Assembly (NCBI GenBank): GCA_018333525.1
Contig: JAGXTF010000042.1
Location: forward strand, 1 to 63,931
DNA: 63,931 nucleotides
Direction of reading: 5' to 3'
Source of the DNA: Bacteroidota bacterium
GTDB taxonomy: Bacteria > Bacteroidota > Bacteroidia > NS11-12g > UBA955
Of this stretch, positions 19,267 through 29,134 are shown piece by piece. The notes beneath the pieces were generated by a model, which was not told where the DNA came from, did no database searches, and was given only the letters and a program-made list of their open reading frames with translations. The translations under genes and the position numbers were made by a program. Numbering within the stretch: position 1 is the first letter of the stretch; each line of letters opens with the position of its first letter.

Positions 19267-20871
19267 ATGAAAAAGATAGTGTTTTACACAGGTTTGCTGG
19301 GCATATTTGCAACCTCACAAGCGCAAACACCATTTCCAATGGTTTACAAATCGGCTTGGCCCGTAAGTGTGAATGCCAGATACTCTAATGCTGACAAAAC
19401 GCTTGCTCTGGGTGGAGATATGAAAGGAATGAGCATGATTGATGCCACCAATGGTACGGTACTTTGGACTATTCACTACAAAGAAAAATTCGATGTAAAA
19501 AAAGCGGAAGACTGGGGTTGGAACAAAGAAGCTTCCTATGTTTGGGTCAGAATTAAAGAAGGCAAGGATGTAGAACGTACTTATTACTTTGATGAGAGAA
19601 CTGCAGCAAAAATCGATGATGTTGCATCAAGAACGGTGAAATCCGATAAAAAATATGGTTCTTATTACAATGTTTGGAAAGCGTATACGGCATATGTAGG
19701 TAGTTTTGATGATGATGCCAATAACATTCACGTAAATCTTGAATATAAAAGAAGGTTGGTAGGTGCTGCCGGAGGAAAAGGAACTCTCACTGACATTACG
19801 GTGAATTCCACAGGTGCCTATAGCTGGAGCACCACATTTCAGGGCAGAATGATTCGTGCACTTTGTGATAATGCCGTTGGTTCTGCTACTTCACAGGATT
19901 TTGGTGGTGACTATATCAATATGGTAGTTGGCGATAATAAAGTATTTGTAATTTATGAGGGCATTTCTGTATTTGATTTGAATACAGGAGCCAAATTATG
20001 GGAGACCTCTTTTGACAATTCCGATTTTAATTTTGGCATATTAAAAAGTTCACAAACCCTGGGAAAAGCTGCCATGCCTCTGGTTGGAAATGATGGTGTA
20101 TATGTTGCAGATTTATCCAAAGGCAATCATAAAATTAAAAAATTAGATCTGACAAGTGGCAAAGTAATCTGGGAATCACCTGAATTCGGCAAGGATGATA
20201 TAATTCCGGAACTTACTCTGGTAAACGGAGCACTGGTTGCACGTTTCGGAGGTAAAACCGAGGTACAAACCTATATCCCCGGACAGAATGGTAAGCCAGA
20301 TCAATGCAAACTGGAGTACAAACCAATTGGTCCTTTTGGCATGAAAGCATTTGATGCAAAAACCGGAGCTACACTTTGGGAAACCAGTAAAATGAAAGAG
20401 CTCGGTGATAAATTCAAAGGTGCTATCAGCAATACCCTGGTGAGTGGAAATAATGTAGTTTTTGCCTCCAATAAATTTGTGTATGCATTTGACGCGCATA
20501 GCGGAAAAGTGGTATTTAAAACCGATATCTCAAAATCGGGAATCGGCCTTCCTGAAGTAGTTTGGGAGCGAAAAGGTTCCGTCATTCTGGAAAGTACCAC
20601 TGGTATTGCAAGTGTAAATCTGAGCGATGGAAAATTGAATTTCGGTACCAAAACGAAAAAGAATTTCGGCAGTTTCGGAACTGTAGATGCCTATTATGTA
20701 TGGGTTGGAAAGTCCGCCATGGATCTGCGTGCTTTTATTCGTGTGGATCTGGATAACGGTCAAATTTTGGGAATTCAAAAAGAAACCGGATATCCAATTT
20801 TCACTCCTGATTACGAAGCATTTCTGAGATACGACGGAAATAAAATTGCGAGGTTTAAAACCAAGCCCTGA
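19267..20871 (+). CDS. Secreted PQQ-like beta-propeller protein
   Basis: This exported protein of about 534 residues opens with MKKIVFYTGLLGIFATSQAQ, a signal peptide, and is then made of repeating PQQ/WD-like blades. Blade motifs are MIDATNGTVLWTIHY, FDLNTGAKLWETSF, LDLTSGKVIWESPEF, FDAKTGATLWETSK and FDAHSGKVVFKTD, about 60-100 residues apart, suggesting seven or eight blades. No enzyme residues for a PQQ dehydrogenase are evident, so a binding or scaffold role is more likely. Upstream in-frame starts at 19249 and 19255 only lengthen the leader. A terminator-like hairpin follows the stop by 26 bases. Confidence 0.85.
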   Translation: MKKIVFYTGLLGIFATSQAQTPFPMVYKSAWPVSVNARYSNADKTLALGGDMKGMSMIDATNGTVLWTIHYKEKFDVKKAEDWGWNKEASYVWVRIKEGKDVERTYYFDERTAAKIDDVASRTVKSDKKYGSYYNVWKAYTAYVGSFDDDANNIHVNLEYKRRLVGAAGGKGTLTDITVNSTGAYSWSTTFQGRMIRALCDNAVGSATSQDFGGDYINMVVGDNKVFVIYEGISVFDLNTGAKLWETSFDNSDFNFGILKSSQTLGKAAMPLVGNDGVYVADLSKGNHKIKKLDLTSGKVIWESPEFGKDDIIPELTLVNGALVARFGGKTEVQTYIPGQNGKPDQCKLEYKPIGPFGMKAFDAKTGATLWETSKMKELGDKFKGAISNTLVSGNNVVFASNKFVYAFDAHSGKVVFKTDISKSGIGLPEVVWERKGSVILESTTGIASVNLSDGKLNFGTKTKKNFGSFGTVDAYYVWVGKSAMDLRAFIRVDLDNGQILGIQKETGYPIFTPDYEAFLRYDGNKIARFKTKP

Positions 20872-20891
20872 TTGTGGATCATAAATACACG

Positions 20892-20924
20892 AAAAAGCCT
20901 GTAATATTGGATTACAGGTTTTTT
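20892..20924 (+). terminator. Intrinsic terminator-like hairpin overlapping the next gene's start
   Basis: The stem CCTGTAAT (20898-20905) pairs perfectly with ATTACAGG (20911-20918) across a five-base loop. Five A precede the stem and a T6 tract follows at 20919-20924. It sits just after the propeller gene's stop, as a terminator should. It also covers the first codons of the next open frame, which is unusual. Confidence 0.7.
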
Positions 20925-21860
20925 CTTTTCCTATGGGTTTTGTTGGTCAACATGAATTCTTTTGCCCAGATAGGATTTGTTATTGCTCCCTATTTTATTA
21001 CACCCAATTATGGAACCACTGCCTATGGAGATGCACATGATAAAATTGGGAATAATCAAAGTATCGGTGGGTTATTGCATTTGAATATCGCCAGAAGATT
21101 TTGTATCAATTTTACCCATTTTGAATTTGCATCCGATTATCTGGGAAATGCACATCCCAGCCGCTTGGGATATGGTGTAGGCGCCAGACCTGTTTATGAT
21201 TATTTACCTCTGAAAAATGACGAATTAAATATTGCATATTTTTTTAAAATAAAAGAACTTTCCGGAACTCAGTTTTTATGGGGTGGTAACAACTTATATC
21301 GTGCCATTGGCGTTCGCACCGGTGCTATTTTAAACCAACGTCTCGTAAAAATAAAACCGCAAAAGGTGAATTTCTGGCATGAAGTAGATGGCAACAATGT
21401 ACAGGATTATGATTATATATCCTGGTATGATGTTACAGGGTTAAAACAACAACTGATTTTTGGTGGATTGGAAATAAACAAATACAAGTCAGAGGAACAA
21501 TACCGCAATATTTTTGATCGGGATCAGGTTCAAATTCGGAAAAGAATGTATCAGAAATATGCCGATTTGCTATTTGTTGCGCACCAATCCTATGCAAACT
21601 ATGGAGTGGATTCATTTGCATTTTCAGGCAATAACATTCCCAATCTGCAATCCTTTGGCTGGAGAGTTGGATTAAGAAGAATTACCTTTAACCACCTGGC
21701 ACATTCCTTTGTTTGTGAATTTGGCCAATATCCGGGTCAAAAACGAATTCCGGATACCGGAGCCAATGGAATCGAAGTCGACCAAAATTATTGGAAAAAC
21801 TGGTTTGTTTTTGTGGGATTCAACCTTTGCATCGGGCATTGGTTCGGTGAATACGAGTGA
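20907..21860 (+). CDS. Secreted/outer-membrane protein of unknown function
   Basis: I do not recognise this protein of about 317 residues. Starting at TTG 20907 it opens MDYRFFLFLWVLLVNMNSFA followed by Q, a good signal peptide. A GTG at 20874 would add 11 residues coded by the hairpin stem. The mature part is aromatic and glycine-rich with alternating patterns (FGWRVGLRRITFNHLAHSF, WFVFVGFNLCIGHWFG), suggesting a small outer-membrane beta-barrel. The C-terminus is unusual, ending GHWFGEYE. It lies between a secreted propeller and a RemB-like protein, all on the plus strand. Whether it is cotranscribed with the propeller depends on read-through of the hairpin. Confidence 0.7.
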   Translation: MDYRFFLFLWVLLVNMNSFAQIGFVIAPYFITPNYGTTAYGDAHDKIGNNQSIGGLLHLNIARRFCINFTHFEFASDYLGNAHPSRLGYGVGARPVYDYLPLKNDELNIAYFFKIKELSGTQFLWGGNNLYRAIGVRTGAILNQRLVKIKPQKVNFWHEVDGNNVQDYDYISWYDVTGLKQQLIFGGLEINKYKSEEQYRNIFDRDQVQIRKRMYQKYADLLFVAHQSYANYGVDSFAFSGNNIPNLQSFGWRVGLRRITFNHLAHSFVCEFGQYPGQKRIPDTGANGIEVDQNYWKNWFVFVGFNLCIGHWFGEYE

Positions 21861-21939
21861 GAATACATCTTATTAGCAGGGAATGTATATGATATTGTAC
21901 AGGGAAAACCTGTAAATTTCAAAATACCTAAATTCGCCT

Positions 21940-23667
21940 ATGCGCATTTCCAAACTGCATGGTGTACTGGTAATTTTGCTTTTCCATTATTCTGCTTTCG
22001 GACAAAGTCCGTGGTATTCCCCAAATAGCAGAGGAGATTTCATTTTACAAACGATGGAAATGCAGCATTTCTATTCGGGTTTTGACAGGGGAAAATGGTT
22101 GCAATATTCAAACAGGTATTATCTCCGCGGTTCGATGGATAGTGTATTTGAAAACCAAAGGAAAGGCGATACTTTCGTGAAAATAGCATTGTATGTACCC
22201 AGTGCTTTTGATTTTAATACCAGGTGGTTCATGACGGATAATCCCGAGTTCTTGCAACACAATTCCTATTCTGCATCCAAAAGGCCAATTTTTAAAGAAA
22301 TATATCGATATAAAGCTCTCGGTTACCATTTTCAGGAAGGCAATTCCCACATCAGTTTAAATCCGGTATTAAATATACAATCCGGTCCCAAAAACCAGTG
22401 GGGCAAAGTGTACAATTTAAATACCAGAGGATTGGAATTGAGAGGAACTTTCGGAAATAAAGTGGGCTTTTATACCCGTGTTTTAGAAAATCAATGGTTT
22501 GCACAAAACTATATACGGGAATTGGGAGACAGCCTCGGAATAGTCCCGGGTACAGGATGGTGGAGACGCACAGACAGCACCGGATTTGATTACTTTAGTG
22601 TAAAAGGATATATCAATGTTAATATTGTAAAAAATCATATCAACGCAGCATTTGGACATGACAAATTATTTATTGGAAATGGTTACCGGAGTTTGATTCT
22701 GAGTGACTTTGCCAAAGAATATTTATTTCTCAGAATCAATACCAATATTGGTCCTTTTCACTACCAAAATATATTTGCACAGCTTAACAACCGCTTGCCG
22801 GGAATTGGCCCGTTGCCGGGGAATACCTTACTTCCAAAAAAATATATGGCCGTGCATCGTGCATCTGTATGGATTAAAAAAAGACTGGAAATAGGCGCAA
22901 CAGAAATGGTTGTATTCGACAGAGACAGCAGTGGTGATGGAGGTTTTGAAGCGGAATATCTCAATCCGGTTATTTTTTATCGTGCGGTGGAAAGCAATTT
23001 GGGTAGCAGGGATAATGCCATTATTGCACTGGATGCCAAGGCGTACATACTTAAAAAATGTGTGGTATACGGACAATTCATTGTGGATGAATTTCGGGTA
23101 AAAGAAATTAAAGCAAATAATGGATGGTGGGCAAATAAATTCGGCTGGCAAATAGGCGCAAAAACCACACTGAATATCAAGAACAGCTTGTTATTTTTAC
23201 AAGTGGAAAAAAACAGTGTAAAACCTTATACTTATTCCCATTCTCGCAACAGTCAGAGTTGGACACAATACGGGCAATCCCTCGCCCATCCTTTGGGTGC
23301 AAATTTCAAAGAACTCGCATTTCGCAGTTATTTTCAATTGGCCAAATTACCGCAATTGCAATTTGGAATTACTGTAATAAATGCCAAAAAAGGAGAAGAT
23401 TCTGCGTATTATTCAGGAGCCAATTATGGCGGAAATTTATACAAATCGAACGATTCTAGAGTTGCTGAATATGGAAACAAAATATTGCAGGGAAATTTAA
23501 CTGAAATATGGAATTCGGCAATTACCTTTTCCTATATGATAAAACACAATGTATTTCTGGATTTCAGTTACCAGCAGCGTTCCCAAACCGGTTGGGCTGC
23601 AAAAAGAGGAAATTGGTTGCAGTTCGGATTGAGGTGGAATATAGAAAATATGGATGTGATGTATTAG
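21940..23667 (+). CDS. RemB/Wzi-like outer-membrane barrel protein
   Basis: This exported protein of 575 residues has a signal peptide (MRISKLHGVLVILLFHYSAFG) and strong beta-barrel character, with repeated aromatic-Gly strands. The family marks are IGNGYRSLILSDFAKEYLFL, YLNPVIFYRAVESNLGS and YGQSLAHPLGANFKELAF. I associate these with the Flavobacterium gliding-associated protein RemB and with Wzi-like capsule assembly proteins of Bacteroidota. Wzi binds surface polysaccharide at the outer membrane. No capsule genes adjoin it, so its ligand is unknown. A TAAATTCG box four bases before the ATG may be the -7 element. Confidence 0.82.
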   Translation: MRISKLHGVLVILLFHYSAFGQSPWYSPNSRGDFILQTMEMQHFYSGFDRGKWLQYSNRYYLRGSMDSVFENQRKGDTFVKIALYVPSAFDFNTRWFMTDNPEFLQHNSYSASKRPIFKEIYRYKALGYHFQEGNSHISLNPVLNIQSGPKNQWGKVYNLNTRGLELRGTFGNKVGFYTRVLENQWFAQNYIRELGDSLGIVPGTGWWRRTDSTGFDYFSVKGYINVNIVKNHINAAFGHDKLFIGNGYRSLILSDFAKEYLFLRINTNIGPFHYQNIFAQLNNRLPGIGPLPGNTLLPKKYMAVHRASVWIKKRLEIGATEMVVFDRDSSGDGGFEAEYLNPVIFYRAVESNLGSRDNAIIALDAKAYILKKCVVYGQFIVDEFRVKEIKANNGWWANKFGWQIGAKTTLNIKNSLLFLQVEKNSVKPYTYSHSRNSQSWTQYGQSLAHPLGANFKELAFRSYFQLAKLPQLQFGITVINAKKGEDSAYYSGANYGGNLYKSNDSRVAEYGNKILQGNLTEIWNSAITFSYMIKHNVFLDFSYQQRSQTGWAAKRGNWLQFGLRWNIENMDVMY

Positions 23668-23688
23668 AACCTGTCTCTGGTGAATAGT

Positions 23689-24765
23689 TTATTCTCCAAT
23701 TTCAAAATAGCGCTTCTCCCCTCCCACTGTTTCTAAATGGTCTTTAACTCTGCCTGCGTGGGTATCAGTAATGAGAATCTGCCCGAACTTTTCCTGGGCT
23801 ACAAGTTCCATAAGTTTGTCTGCACGCCGGGCATCTATCTTTTCAAAAATGTCATCAAGCAACAGAATGGGAATATGCCCGGTTTTTTCTACGTAATACC
23901 GGTATTGAGCCAGTTTCAGGGCTATCACATAGGTTTTAATCTGCCCCTGAGAACCAAACTTTTTTAATGGGAAATCATTTGCAAAAAACAGCAGGTCATC
24001 CTTGTGAATGCCACTTCCGGTACGCATCAGAATTCGGTCTTTTTCTCGGTTCTGGCGCAGCAAATTCGCATAATCATTGTCGTTAAGTTCCGATTCATAT
24101 TGCAGGGAAACCATGTCTTTCTTATCCGATAAATACGAATGAATTTCGTGAAACCAGGGAAGAAATTCTTTTACAAAATCCATCCTGCAATGGTGAATCT
24201 TTTTTGCTGCCGGAATTAACCGGGCATCAAAACTATCCAAAATATCTTCGTCAATTCCGGTTCTTTCACATTTTTTTAAATATGCATTTCGCTGTTCCTG
24301 GATTTTTTTATAGAATGCCAAAGCTTCCAGATATTCTCTGTTCGTCTGGCACAAAGTAAAATCGAGAAATCTGCGTCGTTCTTCACTACCTTCCAACACC
24401 AGTGAAATATCATAAGGAGTAATAAAAACAGTTTGAATCAGTCCGATATGATCCAGAATTCTGGGGTAAGTTTTGCCATTTTTTTTAATGGTTTTTTTCC
24501 CTTTTTCCGGATTAAAATGAATGAGAATTTCAGCGTCTGTTTCACCGCTAAACCAACCATGTACCGAAAATGCCGGTGAACCGTGTTTTACAACCTGCTG
24601 GTCTATGGCATTGAAAAAACTGCGCGCATTACCCAAATAATAAACCGCATCCAGAATATTTGTTTTGCCGGATCCGTTTGGCCCGGTAATACAATTGATT
24701 CCGGAGCAGAATTCAAAATAGGATTCTTCATGGTTTTTGTAACCAAATACCTGAAGTTTCGTCAT
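23689..24765 (-). CDS. recF: DNA replication and repair protein RecF
   Basis: RecF is an SMC-like ATPase that loads RecA at gaps in the RecFOR pathway. The protein has about 358 residues. Walker A GPNGSGKT is at about residues 28-35, IQTVFITPYDISLVLEGSEE and RRRFLDFTLCQ follow, and the C-terminal signature FGSQGQIKTYVIALKLAQ and Walker B ILLLDDIFEKID complete the site. The start is the ATG at 24765, with one two codons upstream at 24771. It stands alone, away from dnaA/dnaN/gyrB, as is common in Bacteroidota. It is divergent from the following lipoprotein gene, with about 50 bases between. Confidence 0.96.
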   Translation of the reverse strand: MTKLQVFGYKNHEESYFEFCSGINCITGPNGSGKTNILDAVYYLGNARSFFNAIDQQVVKHGSPAFSVHGWFSGETDAEILIHFNPEKGKKTIKKNGKTYPRILDHIGLIQTVFITPYDISLVLEGSEERRRFLDFTLCQTNREYLEALAFYKKIQEQRNAYLKKCERTGIDEDILDSFDARLIPAAKKIHHCRMDFVKEFLPWFHEIHSYLSDKKDMVSLQYESELNDNDYANLLRQNREKDRILMRTGSGIHKDDLLFFANDFPLKKFGSQGQIKTYVIALKLAQYRYYVEKTGHIPILLLDDIFEKIDARRADKLMELVAQEKFGQILITDTHAGRVKDHLETVGGEKRYFEIGE

Positions 24766-24785
24766 GTACATGTGGGCAAAAATAC

Positions 24786-24815
24786 TTGCAGACTTGGAGC
24801 AATAACCTATATTCG
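24786..24815 (+). promoter_or_regulatory. Bacteroidota-type promoter (TTG-N19-TATATTCG)
   Basis: A TTG at 24786-24788 is followed after 19 bases by TATATTCG (24808-24815), close to the Bacteroidota consensus of TTG plus TAnnTTTG. The lipoprotein ATG is only four bases further on, so the transcript would have almost no leader. Confidence 0.45.
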
Positions 24816-24819
24816 CTCA

Positions 24820-25416
24820 ATGTTTATGAACAAATGTTTCGCAATACCCATTCTGGCGATACTTTTTGCAGGCTGTTCAGGCGGCCCGGATAAGCATGCA
24901 CCCAAACCGTATAAATTCAATCGTGACAGGCTGGATAGTTTGGTGCGCAGCAATGCCGCCATTCATGATGTGGAAAAACGCACCGATGGTACCCTGAAAA
25001 ATGAAACCTATTATTTGGGTGATTCCGTAAAATACAGGTTGCTCTACAACGAAAAAAGCAAACTTACTACCGTACTCAAATATGACGTTCACGGTACCCA
25101 AATTTGGTATGAAACTTATTTTCCAAACGGCCAGCGTTCCGGACATTATACCACTACAGATAGTCTTTCTAAAGCCAATGCATACGAACATGGCTATTAC
25201 GAAACCTATTATGAAGATGGAAAAATCAAGGAAATAGGAGAATACAGAGAAGGCAGACCTTTGTGGCACCTGCCCTTCGATATAGAGGGACAGGCGGGTG
25301 ATACCCTGAAAATAGAATGGGTGGATCGGGAACAACCTGCGAACAATGATTCTTCACCACCTAAAAAAGACAAAGTGAAGGTGGAAAAAATCGAATCAGT
25401 TACCACGCCCAACTAG
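24820..25416 (+). CDS. Lipoprotein with MORN-like repeats
   Basis: This protein of about 198 residues has a lipoprotein signal: MFMNKCFAIPILAILFAGCS, with lipobox Phe-Ala-Gly-Cys. The central part carries two or three MORN-variant repeats of the YwqK type, with units such as IWYETYFPNGQRSGHY and YYETYYEDGKIKEIGEYREG. The tail is charged and probably disordered. Such proteins are common surface or periplasmic lipoproteins of Bacteroidota with no defined reaction. The start is ATG 24820, or 24826 two codons later. A much longer frame open from 24583 is antisense to recF and is rejected as the true start. Confidence 0.8.
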   Translation: MFMNKCFAIPILAILFAGCSGGPDKHAPKPYKFNRDRLDSLVRSNAAIHDVEKRTDGTLKNETYYLGDSVKYRLLYNEKSKLTTVLKYDVHGTQIWYETYFPNGQRSGHYTTTDSLSKANAYEHGYYETYYEDGKIKEIGEYREGRPLWHLPFDIEGQAGDTLKIEWVDREQPANNDSSPPKKDKVKVEKIESVTTPN

Positions 25417-25500
25417 TTTTATTTTATTGCATTTTTGTCCACAAAGGACAATTACACACGGTACAAAAATTAATTTCGAAGGCGAATTATTATTCTCCGG

Positions 25501-28500
25501 ATGCCACAGTTTTCACATTTACACGTTCATACCCAATACTCTCTTCTGGATGGTGCTGCCAATATAAAAAGTCTTGCTAAAAAGGCAAAGGCAGATAATA
25601 TGCCTGCCATTGCCATTACCGATCATGGCAATATGTTTGGGGCATTTGAATTTTATCAGGCCGTTACCAAAGAAGGATTAAAACCGGTTATAGGTTGTGA
25701 ATTTTATGTAGTGGAAAACCGCTTTACCAAAAGCTTCAGCCAGGGCCATAAAGACAAACGTTATCATCAGCTTTTGCTAGCTAAAAACCAACAAGGGTAC
25801 AGCAATTTATCCAAACTCTGTTCTCTGGGATATCTGGAGGGTTTTTACAGCAAATTTCCGCGTATCGATAAAGAATTGATACGCAAATACAAAGAAGGTT
25901 TGATTGCCACTTCTTGTTGTATCGGTGCTGAAATTCCACAGGCTATTATTTTTAAAGGAAAAGAATCTGCAGAAGAAATTTTCAAAGAATGGCTGGATAT
26001 TTTTGGGGCTGATTTTTATGTGGAATTGCAAAGACACCATATCAAAAATATTGATGGTACTGGTGTAAGCCAGGAAGATATTAACCAAACCCTGCTTGGA
26101 TGGGCAGCCAAATACGATGTACCGGTAATTGCTACCAACGATTCGCATTATACCGATAAAAAAGATGCCAACGCACATGATATTTTGCTTTGCATCAATA
26201 CCGGAGAATTTCAATCCACACCAATTGCAACCAATGAGGAAAGTGGGAAAGGCTATCGCTTTGGCTTCGCAAATGATGAGTTTTATTTTAAAAGCACAGA
26301 AGAAATGGCAACTCTGTTTGCCGATGTTCCTGAGGCTTTGGAGAATACAAACAGACTTATTGACAGCATTGAAACACCAAAGCTTTCCAGAGATATTATT
26401 CTACCGAATTATGTGTTGCCCGATGGATATGAAACGCAAAATGATTATTTAAAATTTCTGGCATTCGACGGGTGTAAAAAACGATATGGAGATCCAATTC
26501 CAAGCCATGTATTGGAGCGTTTGGAATTTGAATTAAATACCATAACCGGAAGCGGATTTTCAGGGTATTTTTTAATTGTTCAGGACTTCACCACAGCCTC
26601 CAGGGAAATGGGGGTTTGGGTTGGTCCGGGTCGTGGTTCCGCTGCAGGTAGCCTTATAGCATACTGTCTGGGAATCACCAATGTGGACCCTGTTAAATAC
26701 GATTTACTTTTCGAGAGATTCTTAAATCCGGAAAGGGTGAGTATGCCGGATATAGATATAGATTTTGACGATCAGGGCAGAGATCGGGTAATTGAATATG
26801 TGGCAAAAAAATATGGAGAAAGAAGGATAGCTCAAATTGTAACATACGGCACCATGGCAGCGAAATCATCCATACGCGATGTAGGCCGGGTATTGCAATA
26901 TCCACTTTCTGCAACCGACAGACTTGCTAAATTAATACCGGGTACATTTGGATTGGATACTTTGTTACACAAAGATCCAGATGAATTGGCAAAAGATGAC
27001 AGCAACAATTTAAAACCGGAGGAAATAGAAAATATTCGCGAATTACAGAGCATTTATAATAGCTCTGATCCGGCTGCAAAAGTGTTAAAAGATGCTGAGA
27101 AATTAGAAGGAAGTGTAAGATCTACCGGAGTGCATGCATGCGGAATCATTATTGCACCTACAGATATTGATGAACTCGTTCCTGTTGCCAAAAGCAAAGA
27201 TTCCAATTGGATGCAGGTGCAATACGATGTAAATCAGATTGAAAAAGCGGGTTTGTTGAAAATGGATTTTTTGGGACTCAGTACTTTGAGTATTCTGAAA
27301 GATGCTTTGAAATTGATTTACGAAACTACTGGAATCACCATTGAATTGGATAATATTCCACTGGACGATCCAAAGACTTATGAGTTATTTCAAAAAGGTG
27401 AAACCAACGGCATATTTCAGTTTGAAAGCCCCGGAATGCAGAAATACCTGCGCGATTTGCAGCCCACACAATTTGGTGATCTGATTGCTATGAACGCATT
27501 ATTTCGTCCGGGTCCTTTAAAATATATTCCCGATTTTATTGACAGAAGACATGGCAGAAAACCAGTGGTTTATGACCTCCCGGAATGTGAGGAATATTTG
27601 AAAGAAACTTATGGAATTACCGTATATCAGGAACAGGTAATGTTGCTGAGTCAATCTATTGCAGGCTTTTCCAAAGGCAAGGCGGATGTATTGAGAAAAG
27701 CCATGGGTAAGAAGAACCGTGAATTGATTGATCAATTAAAATCAGAATTTATTGAAGGTGCGTTGGCTAAAGGTCACCCCAGAAATGCATTGGAAAAAAT
27801 CTATTCCGATTGGGAAGAATTTGCGCAATATGCATTTAATAAATCCCATTCCACCTGCTATGCGGTAATCGCTGTCCAAACTGCATATTTAAAGGCGAAT
27901 TATCCCGCCCAATTTATGTCAGCAGTGTTAAAAAGTAACATGGGTGATATCAAAAAAATCACTTTTTACATGGAAGAATGCAGGCGTATGGGTTTAAAAG
28001 TTTTGGGACCTGATGTAAATGAAAGTCGCAGTGCATTTACGGTAACAGCGAAAGGGGAAATTCGCTTCGGATTAAATGCAGTGAAAGGTGTTGGAGAAAA
28101 TGCCGTGGACGACATTTTAAAAGAAAGGGATAGCAACGGCCCATTTAAAAGTATTTTCGAACTTACCGGAAGAGCCAACCTGCGTTCGGTTAACAAAAAA
28201 AATCTGGAATCTTTGGCACGCGCCGGAGCTTTCGATTTTGATACCCGATACCACCGCGCACAGTATTTTTCTGCAGATGAAGAAAAAAATGGAATTGATC
28301 TGGCAATTAAACATGGTCAAAAAGTTCAGGCCGATAAAATTAGCGGACAAACTTCCATGTTTGGACATCAGAGCCAGGACGGCAATTCATCCAATGATAC
28401 AGAACCCGCATTGCCACAGGCAGAAAGAATGACCTTACTCGATGAATTAAGGGCAGAGCAGGAAATGGTAGGTGTATATCTGAGTAAACATCCATTGGAT

Positions 28501-29100
28501 ACATACCGATTCGAATTTGACATGATCAAAACCCATGAAATGAAAGAACTGACAGAACTTCAAAGTTTGAAAGAAAATAACAGTTTTCAGGTGATGGGAA
28601 TTATTACCTCTGTTACGGAACGATTGAGCCAGAAAGGGGAGCCATTCGGGAGATTTAGTATCATGGATTATTCCGGTACATTTGAATTCGCCATGTTTGG
28701 AAAGGAATACATAGAATGGAAATCCCTGCTCACCAAAGATTACATTCTGATAATAAAAGGTAAATTTGAATACAACGAGCGAAACGACAGAACTTATTGC
28801 AGGTTTCAGGATTTGATTCTGGCATCTGAAATCAAATCACAAAATCTGGTGAAAAGTTTACAGGTAGATATGAGTATGTTTGATATGGAGAAAGGCAAAT
28901 ACGAAATCATTCACGACATATTGAATATGTATCCGGGAAATTGTGCAGTTTGGGTAAATATTATGGATACCGAAGAAAAAATGGATGTAAAAATGGTTGC
29001 CAGAAATGGTTGCAATTTCGGACCTGATGTACAACAAATGCTCGATGAACTCGAAATTAAATATACACCCAGACTGGATAGCCGTTGGAAATTAAATTGA
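25501..29100 (+). CDS. dnaE: DNA polymerase III alpha subunit
   Basis: This is the replicative polymerase alpha chain, 1199 residues, of normal DnaE length and with no intein. The PHP domain starts at once with HLHVHTQYSLLDGA (His6, His8, His10) and continues with ITDHGNMFGAFEF. The polymerase active site has VGPGRGSAAGSLIAYCLGIT and catalytic aspartates 417 and 419 in PDIDIDFDDQGRDRVI. The helix-hairpin-helix part (LNAVKGVGENAVDDIL) and an OB-fold near residue 1030 (FQVMGIITSVTERLS) follow. It is likely monocistronic. The conserved PHP histidines suggest it may keep metal-dependent proofreading, but that is inference. Confidence 0.97.
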   Translation: MPQFSHLHVHTQYSLLDGAANIKSLAKKAKADNMPAIAITDHGNMFGAFEFYQAVTKEGLKPVIGCEFYVVENRFTKSFSQGHKDKRYHQLLLAKNQQGYSNLSKLCSLGYLEGFYSKFPRIDKELIRKYKEGLIATSCCIGAEIPQAIIFKGKESAEEIFKEWLDIFGADFYVELQRHHIKNIDGTGVSQEDINQTLLGWAAKYDVPVIATNDSHYTDKKDANAHDILLCINTGEFQSTPIATNEESGKGYRFGFANDEFYFKSTEEMATLFADVPEALENTNRLIDSIETPKLSRDIILPNYVLPDGYETQNDYLKFLAFDGCKKRYGDPIPSHVLERLEFELNTITGSGFSGYFLIVQDFTTASREMGVWVGPGRGSAAGSLIAYCLGITNVDPVKYDLLFERFLNPERVSMPDIDIDFDDQGRDRVIEYVAKKYGERRIAQIVTYGTMAAKSSIRDVGRVLQYPLSATDRLAKLIPGTFGLDTLLHKDPDELAKDDSNNLKPEEIENIRELQSIYNSSDPAAKVLKDAEKLEGSVRSTGVHACGIIIAPTDIDELVPVAKSKDSNWMQVQYDVNQIEKAGLLKMDFLGLSTLSILKDALKLIYETTGITIELDNIPLDDPKTYELFQKGETNGIFQFESPGMQKYLRDLQPTQFGDLIAMNALFRPGPLKYIPDFIDRRHGRKPVVYDLPECEEYLKETYGITVYQEQVMLLSQSIAGFSKGKADVLRKAMGKKNRELIDQLKSEFIEGALAKGHPRNALEKIYSDWEEFAQYAFNKSHSTCYAVIAVQTAYLKANYPAQFMSAVLKSNMGDIKKITFYMEECRRMGLKVLGPDVNESRSAFTVTAKGEIRFGLNAVKGVGENAVDDILKERDSNGPFKSIFELTGRANLRSVNKKNLESLARAGAFDFDTRYHRAQYFSADEEKNGIDLAIKHGQKVQADKISGQTSMFGHQSQDGNSSNDTEPALPQAERMTLLDELRAEQEMVGVYLSKHPLDTYRFEFDMIKTHEMKELTELQSLKENNSFQVMGIITSVTERLSQKGEPFGRFSIMDYSGTFEFAMFGKEYIEWKSLLTKDYILIIKGKFEYNERNDRTYCRFQDLILASEIKSQNLVKSLQVDMSMFDMEKGKYEIIHDILNMYPGNCAVWVNIMDTEEKMDVKMVARNGCNFGPDVQQMLDELEIKYTPRLDSRWKLN

Positions 29101-29134
29101 AAAAGATGTTGCGATTTATTTGTACCCGCGTTAC

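Noticed and set aside
25501-29100. Intein in dnaE
   Set aside because: Length is 1199 residues with uninterrupted motifs at the polymerase active site.
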